A model generated the notes under the pieces. It searched no databases. It saw only the letters and a program-made list of their open reading frames with translations, and was not told the DNA's origin. The position numbers and the translations under genes are program-made. Of a stretch of DNA of 16,814 nt, positions 6,966 through 12,817 are shown in pieces (position 1 is the stretch's first letter; the number at the start of each line of letters is the position of its first letter). The stretch is from Candidatus Aenigmatarchaeota archaeon (lineage in GTDB: Archaea; Aenigmatarchaeota; Aenigmatarchaeia; QMZP01), in NCBI GenBank assembly GCA_017609225.1, contig JAFCEK010000027.1, forward strand, positions 1-16,814, written 5' to 3'.

Positions 6966-7214
6966 CTAATCGTAAAGCCCTCCTTTTGCTATGTCAATCA
7001 CAATCACTATGATGGCAATGAAAAGTATAGCATTTCCTGCTGTGTCCCAGGGCTCCGGGAAGGTCTGGGTTAGGGCTGTTGCCTTGATAAGCCCTCCCAT
7101 GATAGCTGCAACCACTGCACCGCTTGCTATCTTGTGCGGGCCCCTCAAAAGCCTCCCGGCTTTTGTTAGAACATCAGAAATCCTGTCCAGCAGGTCTTTT
7201 TTCCTCCTGGCCAT
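6966..7214 (-). CDS. Small membrane protein, unknown
   Basis: The 82-residue protein has a basic, helical N-terminus (MARRKKDLLDRISDVLTKAG), a glycine/alanine-rich moderately hydrophobic segment (about 29-47), and a strong C-terminal membrane span (63-77, AILFIAIIVIVIDIA). I recognise no family. It is convergent with the DUF4870 gene, 12 bases away. The basic amphipathic start suggests a cytoplasmic N-terminus. The frame is clean and codon use resembles its neighbours. Confidence 0.6.
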   Translation of the reverse strand: MARRKKDLLDRISDVLTKAGRLLRGPHKIASGAVVAAIMGGLIKATALTQTFPEPWDTAGNAILFIAIIVIVIDIAKGGLYD

Positions 7215-7257
7215 GTTTTATATTTGTTCCCACTGGTTAAAAATGTAATTTTATGCT

Positions 7258-7581
7258 TCAAAAAAAATCGCATTCAAACTCGCCCTCAATTGCTGCAAGG
7301 CTTTTTGCCAGTTTTTCAGCATCTTTATCTCCGTTTGCCCTGTATATATCTGAAAGCACGTCCCATACCCATCTCATATCGCTGTCAGGGTATTTCTTTC
7401 TGTCTTTATACCTGCTCAAATCAGGATTGTTGGGATTTTTCTTCATGATCCAATCCAGAGTATAGTCTCTCCCTCCCAGCAGCATTTTTCTTAAGCTGCT
7501 GTGTGCTGTAAAAACTACAATTTCTTCTGGTTTTTCCAGTTCCAGCTCTCTTATCCTGCCTTTTTCAAGATAAATTTTCAT
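7258..7581 (-). CDS. Hypothetical soluble protein, unknown
   Basis: The 107-residue protein has no signal or membrane segment. It begins with two predicted strands (MKIYLEKGRIRELELEKPEE, then IVVFTAHSS), has a central segment rich in Asn, Pro, Asp and Arg (KKNPNNPDLSRYKDRKKYPD), and ends with a helix and an acidic tail. There is no catalytic motif I can name. A TATA-like TTATATTTTT stretch sits about 25 bases before the ATG, consistent with a leaderless mRNA. It lies between two genes for small membrane proteins on the same strand, with gaps of 43 and 34 bases. Confidence 0.6.
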   Translation of the reverse strand: MKIYLEKGRIRELELEKPEEIVVFTAHSSLRKMLLGGRDYTLDWIMKKNPNNPDLSRYKDRKKYPDSDMRWVWDVLSDIYRANGDKDAEKLAKSLAAIEGEFECDFF

Positions 7582-7615
7582 ATATAATGAAAGGGAGAAA
7601 AAAATATAAGTACAA

Positions 7616-7822
7616 CTATTCCCATTTGTGCTTTGGGTTCCTTGGTATTATTATCCAGCATATAAGATATGCCAGTATTCCTGTGCCAAAGGCAAGCACA
7701 AAAAGAACCCATAGCACCCTGATTAAAACAGGGTCAATTTCAAAATATTCGCCTAAACCCCCGCACACTCCTCCCAAAATCCTGTCATTTCCTGACCTGT
7801 AGAGCCTTTTTACCCTGCCCAT
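7616..7822 (-). CDS. PspC-domain membrane protein
   Basis: The 68-residue protein is essentially one PspC domain: KRLYRSGNDRILGGVCGGLG followed by EYFEIDPVLIRVLWVLFVLA, then a second hydrophobic stretch and a short polar tail. The motif GGVCGGLGEYFxIDPxLIRxLWV is diagnostic. In bacteria PspC is a membrane sensor of envelope stress; stand-alone PspC proteins in archaea have no proven role. No PspA homologue is visible here. A TTTTAAG TATA-like site is about 26 bases before the ATG, indicating a leaderless transcript. It is one of several small membrane protein genes grouped between 6.2 and 7.8 kb. Confidence 0.9.
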   Translation of the reverse strand: MGRVKRLYRSGNDRILGGVCGGLGEYFEIDPVLIRVLWVLFVLAFGTGILAYLICWIIIPRNPKHKWE

Positions 7823-7897
7823 ATTTAATTATATTGCTTAACTGCTTAAAATTCTCACATCTAAGGGTGTCAGATTAACTCTCAAAAGAAGCTTAAT

Positions 7898-8086
7898 CTA
7901 CCATCTTCTGGAACCTTCATGCCTTGGCTTTCTGTGCTTCTGGAAACATTCCCTGCAGTACACAGGCTTGCCTTCCATTGGCTTGAATGGAACCTGGCAT
8001 TTTTTGCCACAGTCAGAACAAACTGCATCATGCATCTCGCGGCCAAACTTGTCTCTTTCTGCATGTTCTGATTTCTCTTCTTCCAT
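7898..8086 (-). CDS. CxxC-x17-CxxC zinc-binding small protein
   Basis: The 62-residue protein has two cysteine pairs, Cys23-xx-Cys26 and Cys44-xx-Cys47, separated by exactly 17 residues, with the conserved context VCSDCGKKCQVPFKP and GKPVYCRECF. This is the CxxC-x17-CxxC domain, a small zinc ribbon found in many bacteria and archaea. The N-terminus is acidic and the C-terminus basic (KHRKPRHEGSRRW), suggesting nucleic-acid contact, though no function is established for the family. The gene lies 119 bases downstream of the tRNA-Pro gene on the same strand. Confidence 0.85.
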   Translation of the reverse strand: MEEEKSEHAERDKFGREMHDAVCSDCGKKCQVPFKPMEGKPVYCRECFQKHRKPRHEGSRRW

Positions 8087-8219
8087 ATCTCTTAATACCT
8101 CTCTTATTTACCAGAAAAAGATTCAGACAGATTTATTCTGCCAAAACCTTAATCTACCTATCTAAATAGAACAAGCAGGTTAATAAAGCTATGTTTCCTG
8201 TTTAATGGGGGATCTGGGA

Positions 8220-8302
8220 TTTCCGTTTTTCATTCATTCCTATCATATTTGAAATGCCTTTGTGCAAGACCAGACCTTCTTTCGCGAAAGAAGGGCTTGG
8301 TA
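8220..8302 (-). other. tRNA intron 2 (83 nt), inside the T-loop (59/60)
   Basis: The mature T-stem (8309-8313 with 8214-8218) is the outer helix. A 3-nt bulge AAT (8221-8219), a 4-bp helix TTCG with CGGA (8308-8305 with 8225-8222, one wobble pair) and a 3-nt bulge ATT (8304-8302) follow. This is a bulge-helix-bulge core without a directly stacked inner helix. Cutting after the second base of each bulge leaves a correct 7-base T-loop. The intron contains a perfect 20-base palindrome at 8275-8294 that folds into an 8-bp hairpin with a CGCG loop, extended by ACCA/TGGT (8301-8298 with 8272-8269). Confidence 0.8.
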
Positions 8303-8327
8303 ATCGAACCCAGGTCGGAAGCGCCCC

Positions 8328-8362
8328 TTGAGCAGAATGCTGCATTATTATACAGCAGTCCT
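8328..8362 (-). other. tRNA intron 1 (35 nt), anticodon loop position 33/34
   Basis: A 4-bp helix GAGC/GCTC (8368-8365 with 8333-8330) is flanked by 3-nt bulges ATA (8364-8362) and AAG (8329-8327). Inside is a long intronic hairpin: 3 bp, one C-T mismatch, then 8 bp TGCTGTAT/ATGCAGCA closed by an AATA loop. No outer helix forms in the precursor, so this is a relaxed form of the motif. The usual archaeal site is 37/38. Confidence 0.75.
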
Positions 8363-8433
8363 ATGCTCCAATGATGCCACTACACCAATCCCCCAGAATA
8401 AAATTAATAAGATTTAATAACTTAAAATGTTTT

Positions 8434-9132
8434 TCATATCCCCAGCATAACGCCTATTTCAGTCCCAATTCCAAGCAGTACCCTGTCCTCCTCATTAACC
8501 AGCTCATTCAGGGTTTTGCATTCGCCCAGCTTCTCTGAAAGCCTTTTCATTTCCTCTATGGATTCATCTGATACCTGCTTTCCTCCGTATTTTGCATTGA
8601 ACTCTGCCCTCATTTCCTCAAGCCTTTGCGTGCAGCTGCTTGCCCTTTCCTGCATCCTGTTTTTCCTTTCAGCCTGGGCATTGTATCTGTTTCTAAGATC
8701 CAGATATTCCATGAATTCTTCCTGTGTATCAAATGAATATCCCCTGTAATAAAGCGGGTTATCCTCCTTGCGCACAACATATCCCCCTGCTGTTTCCAGC
8801 GCCAGCCATACAAGCGGCTCCACCTCTGCCATAACCCATGCATGGCTTATTTCTGTAATGTTTGAATAGGTTTTTTCTGTGTTTCCTATCCATATCTCTG
8901 TGTTGATCCCCCTCTCCTTCAGGATGTTCCAGATATCCAGGGCTGATTCTGCATATGCAGAGAAATCCCATTCTGTGTAATTATGCGCCTCTGCATAGCT
9001 GCCCAGTATATTTTCAATTGTTTTTGTGTTTTCCTCGGCAGAGATTATGCCTCCTGTAATGCAGCCGGACGAGAGAACAACTGCTGCCAGAATCCCAAAA
9101 AGAAAAAATTTTCCTATTTTTTCAAGATTCAT
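8434..9132 (-). CDS. Lipoprotein with degenerate transglutaminase-like domain
   Basis: The 232-residue protein starts with a lipoprotein signal: basic MNLEKIGK, hydrophobic core, and lipobox SSGC at about residues 21-24. It should be anchored outside the membrane. Residues about 50-125 resemble a transglutaminase/protease-like fold: a helix leading into ILKERGINTEIWIGN, then HAWVMAEVEPLVWLALETAG, which matches the family's H-A-W and W-x-x-L-D elements. The helix that should carry the nucleophilic cysteine has none (YAESALDIWNILK), and Asp is replaced by Glu. The domain, if correctly read, is therefore likely non-catalytic. The C-terminal third is a charged helical, coiled-coil-like region. 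A TATA-like TTTATTAA lies at leaderless distance. The fold assignment is by motif only. Confidence 0.75.
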   Translation of the reverse strand: MNLEKIGKFFLFGILAAVVLSSGCITGGIISAEENTKTIENILGSYAEAHNYTEWDFSAYAESALDIWNILKERGINTEIWIGNTEKTYSNITEISHAWVMAEVEPLVWLALETAGGYVVRKEDNPLYYRGYSFDTQEEFMEYLDLRNRYNAQAERKNRMQERASSCTQRLEEMRAEFNAKYGGKQVSDESIEEMKRLSEKLGECKTLNELVNEEDRVLLGIGTEIGVMLGI

Positions 9133-9173
9133 ATTTACTGCTGATTTGCAGGATTAATAAATCTATCGCAGAA

Positions 9174-9617
9174 TCAGGCAACAGCTGCAAGAATCTCATC
9201 TTCCCTTCTTGCTGCGGGATATTCCTCAAATGCCTTTCTTAGTGCATCAGGCACTATCATGTTAAGCCCAAGCTCACGGCAGTATTCGCTTATTGCCTCA
9301 TCCCTTCCCATGCCTGCCTCTTCCATTCTCTTTATGTCTGCCTGTGCATATGTAACCCTGTTCCATTCATCATCAAGAAACAGCACCACTATTTTAGTGG
9401 CTCTCTCCTGCCTCTCATCCCCGTCCCAGAATCTCTCAAACGCCTCCGGAACGCTTATAACATAGTCCAGACCTTTGTTTGCTTCATATTTTTCTTCCAG
9501 AACGCGCTCTGCTCCTTCCGGCAAATAAAAATCCATAATATTTTCTATGCTGCTGCCCGGAAAACCAAGTGCTGCGAGACGATACTTTATTGCATCAATG
9601 TCCTCAGGACCTATCAT
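9174..9617 (-). CDS. Hypothetical acidic protein, unknown
   Basis: The 147-residue protein has no signal peptide or membrane segment and is rich in Glu, Asp and Ala. A central hydrophobic strand (TKIVVLFLDDEWNRVTYAQA, about 74-93) is surrounded by mainly helical sequence. I recognise no family or catalytic motif. It is on the same strand as the lipoprotein gene downstream (41-base gap) and the large hypothetical gene upstream (130-base gap), and its codon use is like theirs. The upstream sequence is AT-rich, with TATA-like stretches at suitable distance. Confidence 0.6.
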   Translation of the reverse strand: MIGPEDIDAIKYRLAALGFPGSSIENIMDFYLPEGAERVLEEKYEANKGLDYVISVPEAFERFWDGDERQERATKIVVLFLDDEWNRVTYAQADIKRMEEAGMGRDEAISEYCRELGLNMIVPDALRKAFEEYPAARREDEILAAVA

Positions 9618-9747
9618 GTATTATATTATTGTATTTTATGGATATAAACTTATGGGTAAAATATCGCCTTATTACAAAGATGGTTTATAATTTTCAGATG
9701 CAGAGAGTGTTGATTGAATACAAGCCAGATAAACTATAACTAATATA

Positions 9748-10740
9748 TTAAATCCCGGCGCCTATAGCACTCAAAAATTTTCCAGGGTCTTCCATATACA
9801 AATCAAACGCCTTCTGTATCCCGTTTCTTTTTATCCATTCTATGGACTGCCGCAGGTATTCATATTCAGGCCTTACAAGAAGGTTTTCTTTCATGTCTTC
9901 AACCCTTTCATATCCATTGGGTATTCCCAGCTTTTCTGATATTTCCCCTGCCAGCATATAGCTTATCCCCTCCACAAGCGCCTCATCAGCCTTCATAGCA
10001 AGCGCAGGGCTTCCTGTTTTATTTCTGTATCTTGATGCGCTTTCAATTGTGGTTAATGGCATAACTTCAGAGAATGGAGACACAATAGCGCTTCTGCCTG
10101 TGCTTATGAACAGAAACCATCCAGACAATTTATGGGTTTTGGGATTCGTGGAAAGTATGCCAAATCCCTCCCTTAGATATATTGTTCCTCCGGTTTTCGA
10201 AATTATTTTTCCTGTCTTCAAATCCCGTATATTTACCCACCGAACATCATAGCTGCTGTTGCCTATAAAGCCTCTTCCTCCAAAATCCTTCTCATAGCTT
10301 CTGTTTTCAACAACAGTCCATCTGATATCATACTCTTTAAGCCCCTCTAACCTCTCATATAAAAATTCAACCGCCTTCCTGCAGTATTCCAGAAGGGGAT
10401 ATGCATACCTGTCCTCTTCAGGAACCCCAAACACCTGCGTTGTATATTCAGCAAAAAATTTCTGGTTTCCAAGCCTTCTGATTTCAGAGTTCCCCCAATC
10501 TTCTAATTCACTAAAATTTTCTGTTTCCATTACAGGAATCTCAGTACTGAGAGGCCTGTATATGCTCATCATCATGCTCATCATCCTTTCAAGAGCTAAA
10601 AATGAATTGCAGTTGCTTGGCGCATCCAAAAAATCCCATGGATGCTCCCTGACAAGCCTGTTTATTCTTGCCTCTTTTTTTCTCTCTCTTCTCTCCACCC
10701 TTCTCCTCATCTCCTCAAAAATTCCTTTTTTCCTTCCCAT
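9748..10740 (-). CDS. Large hypothetical protein, unknown
   Basis: The protein has 330 residues from the ATG at 10740. I prefer this to the ATG at 10755 (five more residues) because TTTAAATA at 10762-10769 is then centred about 26 bases upstream, as for other genes here; from 10755 the gap would be only some 11 bases. The N-terminal 40 residues are extremely basic and helical (RRRVERRERKKEARINRLVR). The centre contains strand-rich sequence, and the C-terminal third is helical. A helix with ADEALVEGISYMLAGEI (about 255-271) has the look of a zincin active-site helix without its histidines; this is only a visual resemblance. No membrane segment, signal or named domain is recognised. Confidence 0.65.
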   Translation of the reverse strand: MGRKKGIFEEMRRRVERRERKKEARINRLVREHPWDFLDAPSNCNSFLALERMMSMMMSIYRPLSTEIPVMETENFSELEDWGNSEIRRLGNQKFFAEYTTQVFGVPEEDRYAYPLLEYCRKAVEFLYERLEGLKEYDIRWTVVENRSYEKDFGGRGFIGNSSYDVRWVNIRDLKTGKIISKTGGTIYLREGFGILSTNPKTHKLSGWFLFISTGRSAIVSPFSEVMPLTTIESASRYRNKTGSPALAMKADEALVEGISYMLAGEISEKLGIPNGYERVEDMKENLLVRPEYEYLRQSIEWIKRNGIQKAFDLYMEDPGKFLSAIGAGI

Positions 10741-10816
10741 CTTAAGAAATTGCATTAAACCTTTAAATATTGTTACTAAAAGGTGGTTTTAATTTGCGGA
10801 TTTATATAATTAGCCC

Positions 10817-11023
10817 TTACATATGAGAATCATTCTCCACAACTGAAACAATGCCTGGTATTCTGAGCAATCTCTGTACATCGCCTTCATAATCTACATA
10901 TGCAAATTGTGCATCTGTGTTTGCAGTTCTGTCAAAACTATAACCTCTGCAGCCTGCCTCTTCCAAGGCTTCTCCAACTTTATACAGATCGCATCCAGGC
11001 TTTAAACGCAATTTGAATCCCAT
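10817..11023 (-). CDS. Small alpha/beta protein, unknown
   Basis: The 68-residue protein reads as strand-helix-strand-strand-helix-strand: KLRLKPG, then VGEALEEAG, then CRGYSFDRT, AQFAYVDYEG, VQRLLRIPG and IVSVVEND. The pattern, with the ending L-x-x-I-P-G-I-V-x-V-x-E-N-D, resembles small ferredoxin-like domains such as the inhibitor I9/propeptide fold, but no protease is adjacent and the assignment is weak. A clear TATA box (CTTATAAA, read on the minus strand near 11049) is 26 bases before the ATG, so the gene is probably expressed from a leaderless mRNA. It is the last gene of the balanced-composition core before the AT-rich island. Confidence 0.65.
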   Translation of the reverse strand: MGFKLRLKPGCDLYKVGEALEEAGCRGYSFDRTANTDAQFAYVDYEGDVQRLLRIPGIVSVVENDSHM

Positions 11024-11105
11024 AAGTAGAATTGACAGTAAAATTTATAAGCTTAAAAATGAAGGGAAGGTAAAACTTATAAAATTCAAACTCAATTATT
11101 AATTA

Positions 11106-11200
11106 TTCAGAATTTATGCTCAACATATTTACACATTAATTGAAACAGCCTGGGACTCCTGGATGATTTGTTTTGTTCAGGAAATGGCTGTTTTTGAATT
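11106..11200 (+). ncRNA. Possible structured leader or small RNA
   Basis: A TATA-like CTTATAAAATT (about 11075-11085) predicts a plus-strand transcript starting near 11106. The following sequence has an 8-bp stem AAACAGCC/GGCTGTTT (11143-11150 with 11186-11193) enclosing a 5-bp stem TCCTG/CAGGA (11157-11161 with 11178-11182). It could be a small RNA or the long structured 5' leader of the 53-residue membrane protein that starts at 11262. Confidence 0.3.
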
Positions 11201-11261
11201 AGGCATTCAAAAGACAGAAGAAAATTAATTTTGGTAGTTTGTTCTATAAAGGAGCAAAGAA

Positions 11262-11423
11262 ATGAAAAAGAATTTGGTTTTTCTAATCTCGTCACTTCTA
11301 TTAATGGTTGTTTCTATAGTACTTGTAAAGGAGGTGAAGGAACTTAAATGGGTAGGGGTGATGGCGTTTGTAGTATGGATTTTATCACTGTTCAGAATAG
11401 TGATATTGTTGAACCATTCGTAG
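11262..11423 (+). CDS. 53-residue membrane protein, unknown
   Basis: The frame begins MKKNLVFLISSLLLMVVSIV, has a short charged turn (KEVKELK), then a second hydrophobic span (WVGVMAFVVWILSLFRIVIL) and ends LNHS. Two membrane helices with a short polar loop make it a small hairpin membrane protein. An AAAGGAG Shine-Dalgarno motif lies 7-8 bases before the ATG, unlike the leaderless core genes. It stops just before a degenerate tRNA-like sequence. No family is recognised; the combination of a good ribosome site and two clean helices makes it likely to be real. Confidence 0.6.
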   Translation: MKKNLVFLISSLLLMVVSIVLVKEVKELKWVGVMAFVVWILSLFRIVILLNHS

Positions 11424-11445
11424 CCGCCACGCCAGCAGTGCGGGG

Positions 11446-11515
11446 CACAGGGCGAGCTTAGGTAGGGCAGAGGACTCATTATCCTTTGCTGTGGGTTCGA
11501 ATCCCACCCCTCTGT
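11446..11515 (+). pseudogene. Degenerate tRNA-Met(CAU)-like sequence (tRNA remnant or attachment site)
   Basis: The 3' part is convincing: anticodon arm GAGGA-CTCATTA-TCCTT (11470-11486, anticodon CAT), T-arm GTGGG-TTCGAAT-CCCAC (11491-11507), then CCCTCTG and T73. The 5' part is poor. The acceptor strand CACAGGG leaves a C-C mismatch at 3-70, position 8 is not T, there is an extra base before the D-stem, the D-loop (AGGTA) lacks a base at 15, and position 37 is T rather than A. A longer stem, GGCACAG with CTGTGCC, could form outside. No consistent intron repairs it. A tRNA 3' end with a decayed 5' half, beside an AT-rich island, is what an old integration event could leave. Confidence 0.5.
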
Positions 11516-11654
11516 GCCTTTGTATTGTCAACTTAAAGGGATATACTAAAAAATCTTGTTTGGAGTGTAAAAAAGAATTCCATTGATTTTACCTTCATGA
11601 TGTTATAAAGAGAGTATTTCGGAAAATCCAGAATAGTCCAGGATGGGAGCATAA

Positions 11655-11742
11655 TATTACCTATTAGTATATTATTATTAGTAATATATTTAAGCGTTTT
11701 TCAGGTAATTTTTATATTACAAAACTCTATTACCAATAGTAT
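11655..11742 (+). promoter_or_regulatory. Promoter with operator-like repeats upstream of the zinc-ribbon/nuclease pair
   Basis: TATTAGTA occurs twice in direct orientation, 14 bases apart (11662-11669 and 11676-11683), and a related AATAGTA overlaps the start region (11735-11741). ATTACC occurs at 11655-11660 and 11729-11734 and inverted as GGTAAT at 11704-11709, so the repeats surround the TATA-like TTTTATATTA at about 11709-11718. That TATA site is at leaderless distance from the ATG at 11743. Repeats on both sides of the TATA site suggest a repressor that blocks TBP, as in self-regulated two-gene modules; the binding protein is unknown. Confidence 0.45.
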
Positions 11743-11877
11743 ATGGGCAGAATTAAGCTAGACGGATACAAATGCGAGAGATGTGGCCATACTTGGGTAC
11801 CCAGAAATAAAGGGAAACCCACGGTTTGTCCCAAATGCAAAAGCCCTTATTGGGATAGGGAGAGGAAAATGAAATGA
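11743..11877 (+). CDS. Small zinc-ribbon protein (44 aa)
   Basis: The protein reads MGRIKLDGYKCERCGHTWVP, then RNKGKPTVCPKCKSPYWDRE and ends RKMK. Two cysteine pairs (Cys11/Cys14 and Cys29/Cys32) and the motifs CxRCGHTWVPR and CPKCKSPYWDR identify a short archaeal zinc ribbon, a type usually thought to bind nucleic acid or a partner protein. It is followed, with an ATGA overlap (11874-11877), by the PD-(D/E)XK protein gene, so the two are translationally coupled. A small DNA- or protein-binding partner followed by a nuclease is the layout of a self-regulated antitoxin-effector or defence pair; this role is inference. The mRNA is probably leaderless. Confidence 0.85.
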   Translation: MGRIKLDGYKCERCGHTWVPRNKGKPTVCPKCKSPYWDRERKMK

Positions 11878-12389
11878 CAGATATAAATGAAGAAATAGTT
11901 GCATTATATTTTGAATTGAAAGGTTATTTTGTGCATAAAAATTTGAAGTATGAGATTAAGAAGGGCAAAACCAAGGGTGAAAGCGATATAGACCTTGTGG
12001 TTTTCAAGGAAAATCCAAAAAGGGATGAATTTAAAAGAGCGATTGTTGAAGTTAAGGGATGGCATAATGAAACATTTTCTCTATCTTATTTTGAAGATGA
12101 CAGAGAAAACAGGATTTATTATTTTGTAAGAAAGGAAGCAATTGAGGCTGCAGAAAAATTCTTCAAAGCAAAAGATTTTGAAAGGGTTTTGGTTGTTCCA
12201 GAACTATCCAAAAAACAACGCGAAAGCTGTATCAGAGAAGCAAAGAAAAGAGGAATAACCAAAATTTTAGAATTTAAAGAAATTCTGGATTATATAATTC
12301 AGAAAACAAAATGGAATAAAAATTACAAAGATTCCACAATACAGCAGGTGGTAAGGCTTTTTAAGTTGTATATATTAAAAGAATATTGA
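11874..12389 (+). CDS. PD-(D/E)XK nuclease-like protein, coupled to zinc-ribbon gene
   Basis: The 171-residue protein has the restriction-endonuclease-like core: an acidic N-terminal helix (INEEIVALYFELKGYFVHKN), then GESDIDLVVFKENPK with Asp38/Asp40, and AIVEVKGWHN with Glu59 and Lys61. Order and spacing (helix-E, D, E-x-K) match Holliday-junction resolvase/Mrr/VRR-like nucleases that cut DNA using metal ions. The C-terminal half is mixed helix and strand (RVLVVPELSKKQRESCIREA) and ends in a lysine-rich helix. It overlaps the zinc-ribbon gene by four bases (ATGA). The substrate is unknown; proximity to a type III restriction-modification system supports a defence context. A non-catalytic recognition role is possible. 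Confidence 0.75.
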   Translation: MTDINEEIVALYFELKGYFVHKNLKYEIKKGKTKGESDIDLVVFKENPKRDEFKRAIVEVKGWHNETFSLSYFEDDRENRIYYFVRKEAIEAAEKFFKAKDFERVLVVPELSKKQRESCIREAKKRGITKILEFKEILDYIIQKTKWNKNYKDSTIQQVVRLFKLYILKEY

Positions 12390-12485
12390 ATTTAAATTTT
12401 TGTTTAAACTTTTATTTAAATTATAATGATAACTTTATATAGTATTAATATTAAAAATATATTATAAAATAAGGAGGTAATATAT

Positions 12486-12779
12486 ATGCAAGAAGATAAA
12501 ATTAGTTGGGGCAAAAAAATGATAAAGGTCGCCATTCATTTCTGGACGAATAATCTTCCGAAAGGAACAGATGAAAAGACAGCATGGGCAGGTGGAGCAA
12601 TCCATATGTTAGCTAATAAACAACGAGGTCTTAAACATAACCATGTCTTTTTCAATAATATAGAAGAACTTTTACCTAAGCTTCAGGAGCTATTGAACAG
12701 AAACGGAGTTAAACTGATAAGACCACCTGCAAAATACGAAATTGTTGATTTAACAAAAATTAATAATATAGATAAATGA
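12486..12779 (+). CDS. Hypothetical protein of the AT-rich island
   Basis: The 97-residue protein contains KVAIHFWTNNLPKGTDEKTA, then a Gly/Ala turn (WAGGAIHMLANKQRG), then HVFFNNIEELLPKLQELLNR and a short C-terminal strand. The second half, VFFNNIEELLPKLQELLNRNGVKLI, looks like a strand-helix-strand unit. I recognise no named family. A textbook Shine-Dalgarno AAGGAGGT (12470-12477) sits 8 bases before the ATG, in contrast to the leaderless core genes, so this gene may come from a donor with different translation signals. About 95 AT-rich bases without a gene separate it from the nuclease gene. Confidence 0.65.
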   Translation: MQEDKISWGKKMIKVAIHFWTNNLPKGTDEKTAWAGGAIHMLANKQRGLKHNHVFFNNIEELLPKLQELLNRNGVKLIRPPAKYEIVDLTKINNIDK

Positions 12780-12817
12780 TGGATTATCTGAAACTCTTAA
12801 TTTGTTGGGTGTAAGAA

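Larger units (their letters stand above)
8206..8394 (-). tRNA. Pre-tRNA-Pro(GGG) with two introns at non-canonical positions
   Basis: Three exons, read on the minus strand (8394-8363, 8327-8303, 8219-8206), assemble into a 71-nt tRNA. The acceptor stem GGGGGAT/ATCCCCC is perfect (7 bp) with A73, and CCA is not encoded. The D-arm has the archaeal form GTGTAGTGGCATCAT, the anticodon stem is GGAGC/GCTTC, the variable loop is CGAC, the T-stem CTGGG/CCCAC-type pair (CTGGG with CCCAG) has 5 bp, and the T-loop is TTCGATT. The anticodon loop becomes AT-GGG-GC: U33, anticodon GGG and G37, as expected for tRNA-Pro. A 35-nt intron splits 33/34 and an 83-nt intron splits the T-loop at 59/60. Without removing both, neither anticodon nor T-loop exists. 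The isotype depends on the inferred first splice site; other cut points give A34 or lose U33, both unlikely in an archaeon. Confidence 0.85.

Noticed and set aside
8314..8329. Reading AAGGGGCGCTTCCGAC as a long variable arm (Leu/Ser type)
   Set aside because: The D-arm is not Leu/Ser-like, and GCTTC pairs with GGAGC to complete the anticodon stem, leaving a normal 4-base variable loop.
8328..8364. Reading the tRNA as canonical 37/38 intron with anticodon AGG
   Set aside because: Archaeal tRNAs do not use A34, and no 4-bp helix with 3-nt bulges supports that cut; cutting at the bulges gives U33-GGG-G37.
9698..9739. Thirteen-codon frame after a TATA-like site in the gap near 9.7 kb
   Set aside because: Too short to support without conservation data.
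11107..11479. Minus-strand open frames around 11.1-11.5 kb
   Set aside because: They lie opposite the 53-residue membrane gene and tRNA-like sequence and have no good start signals.
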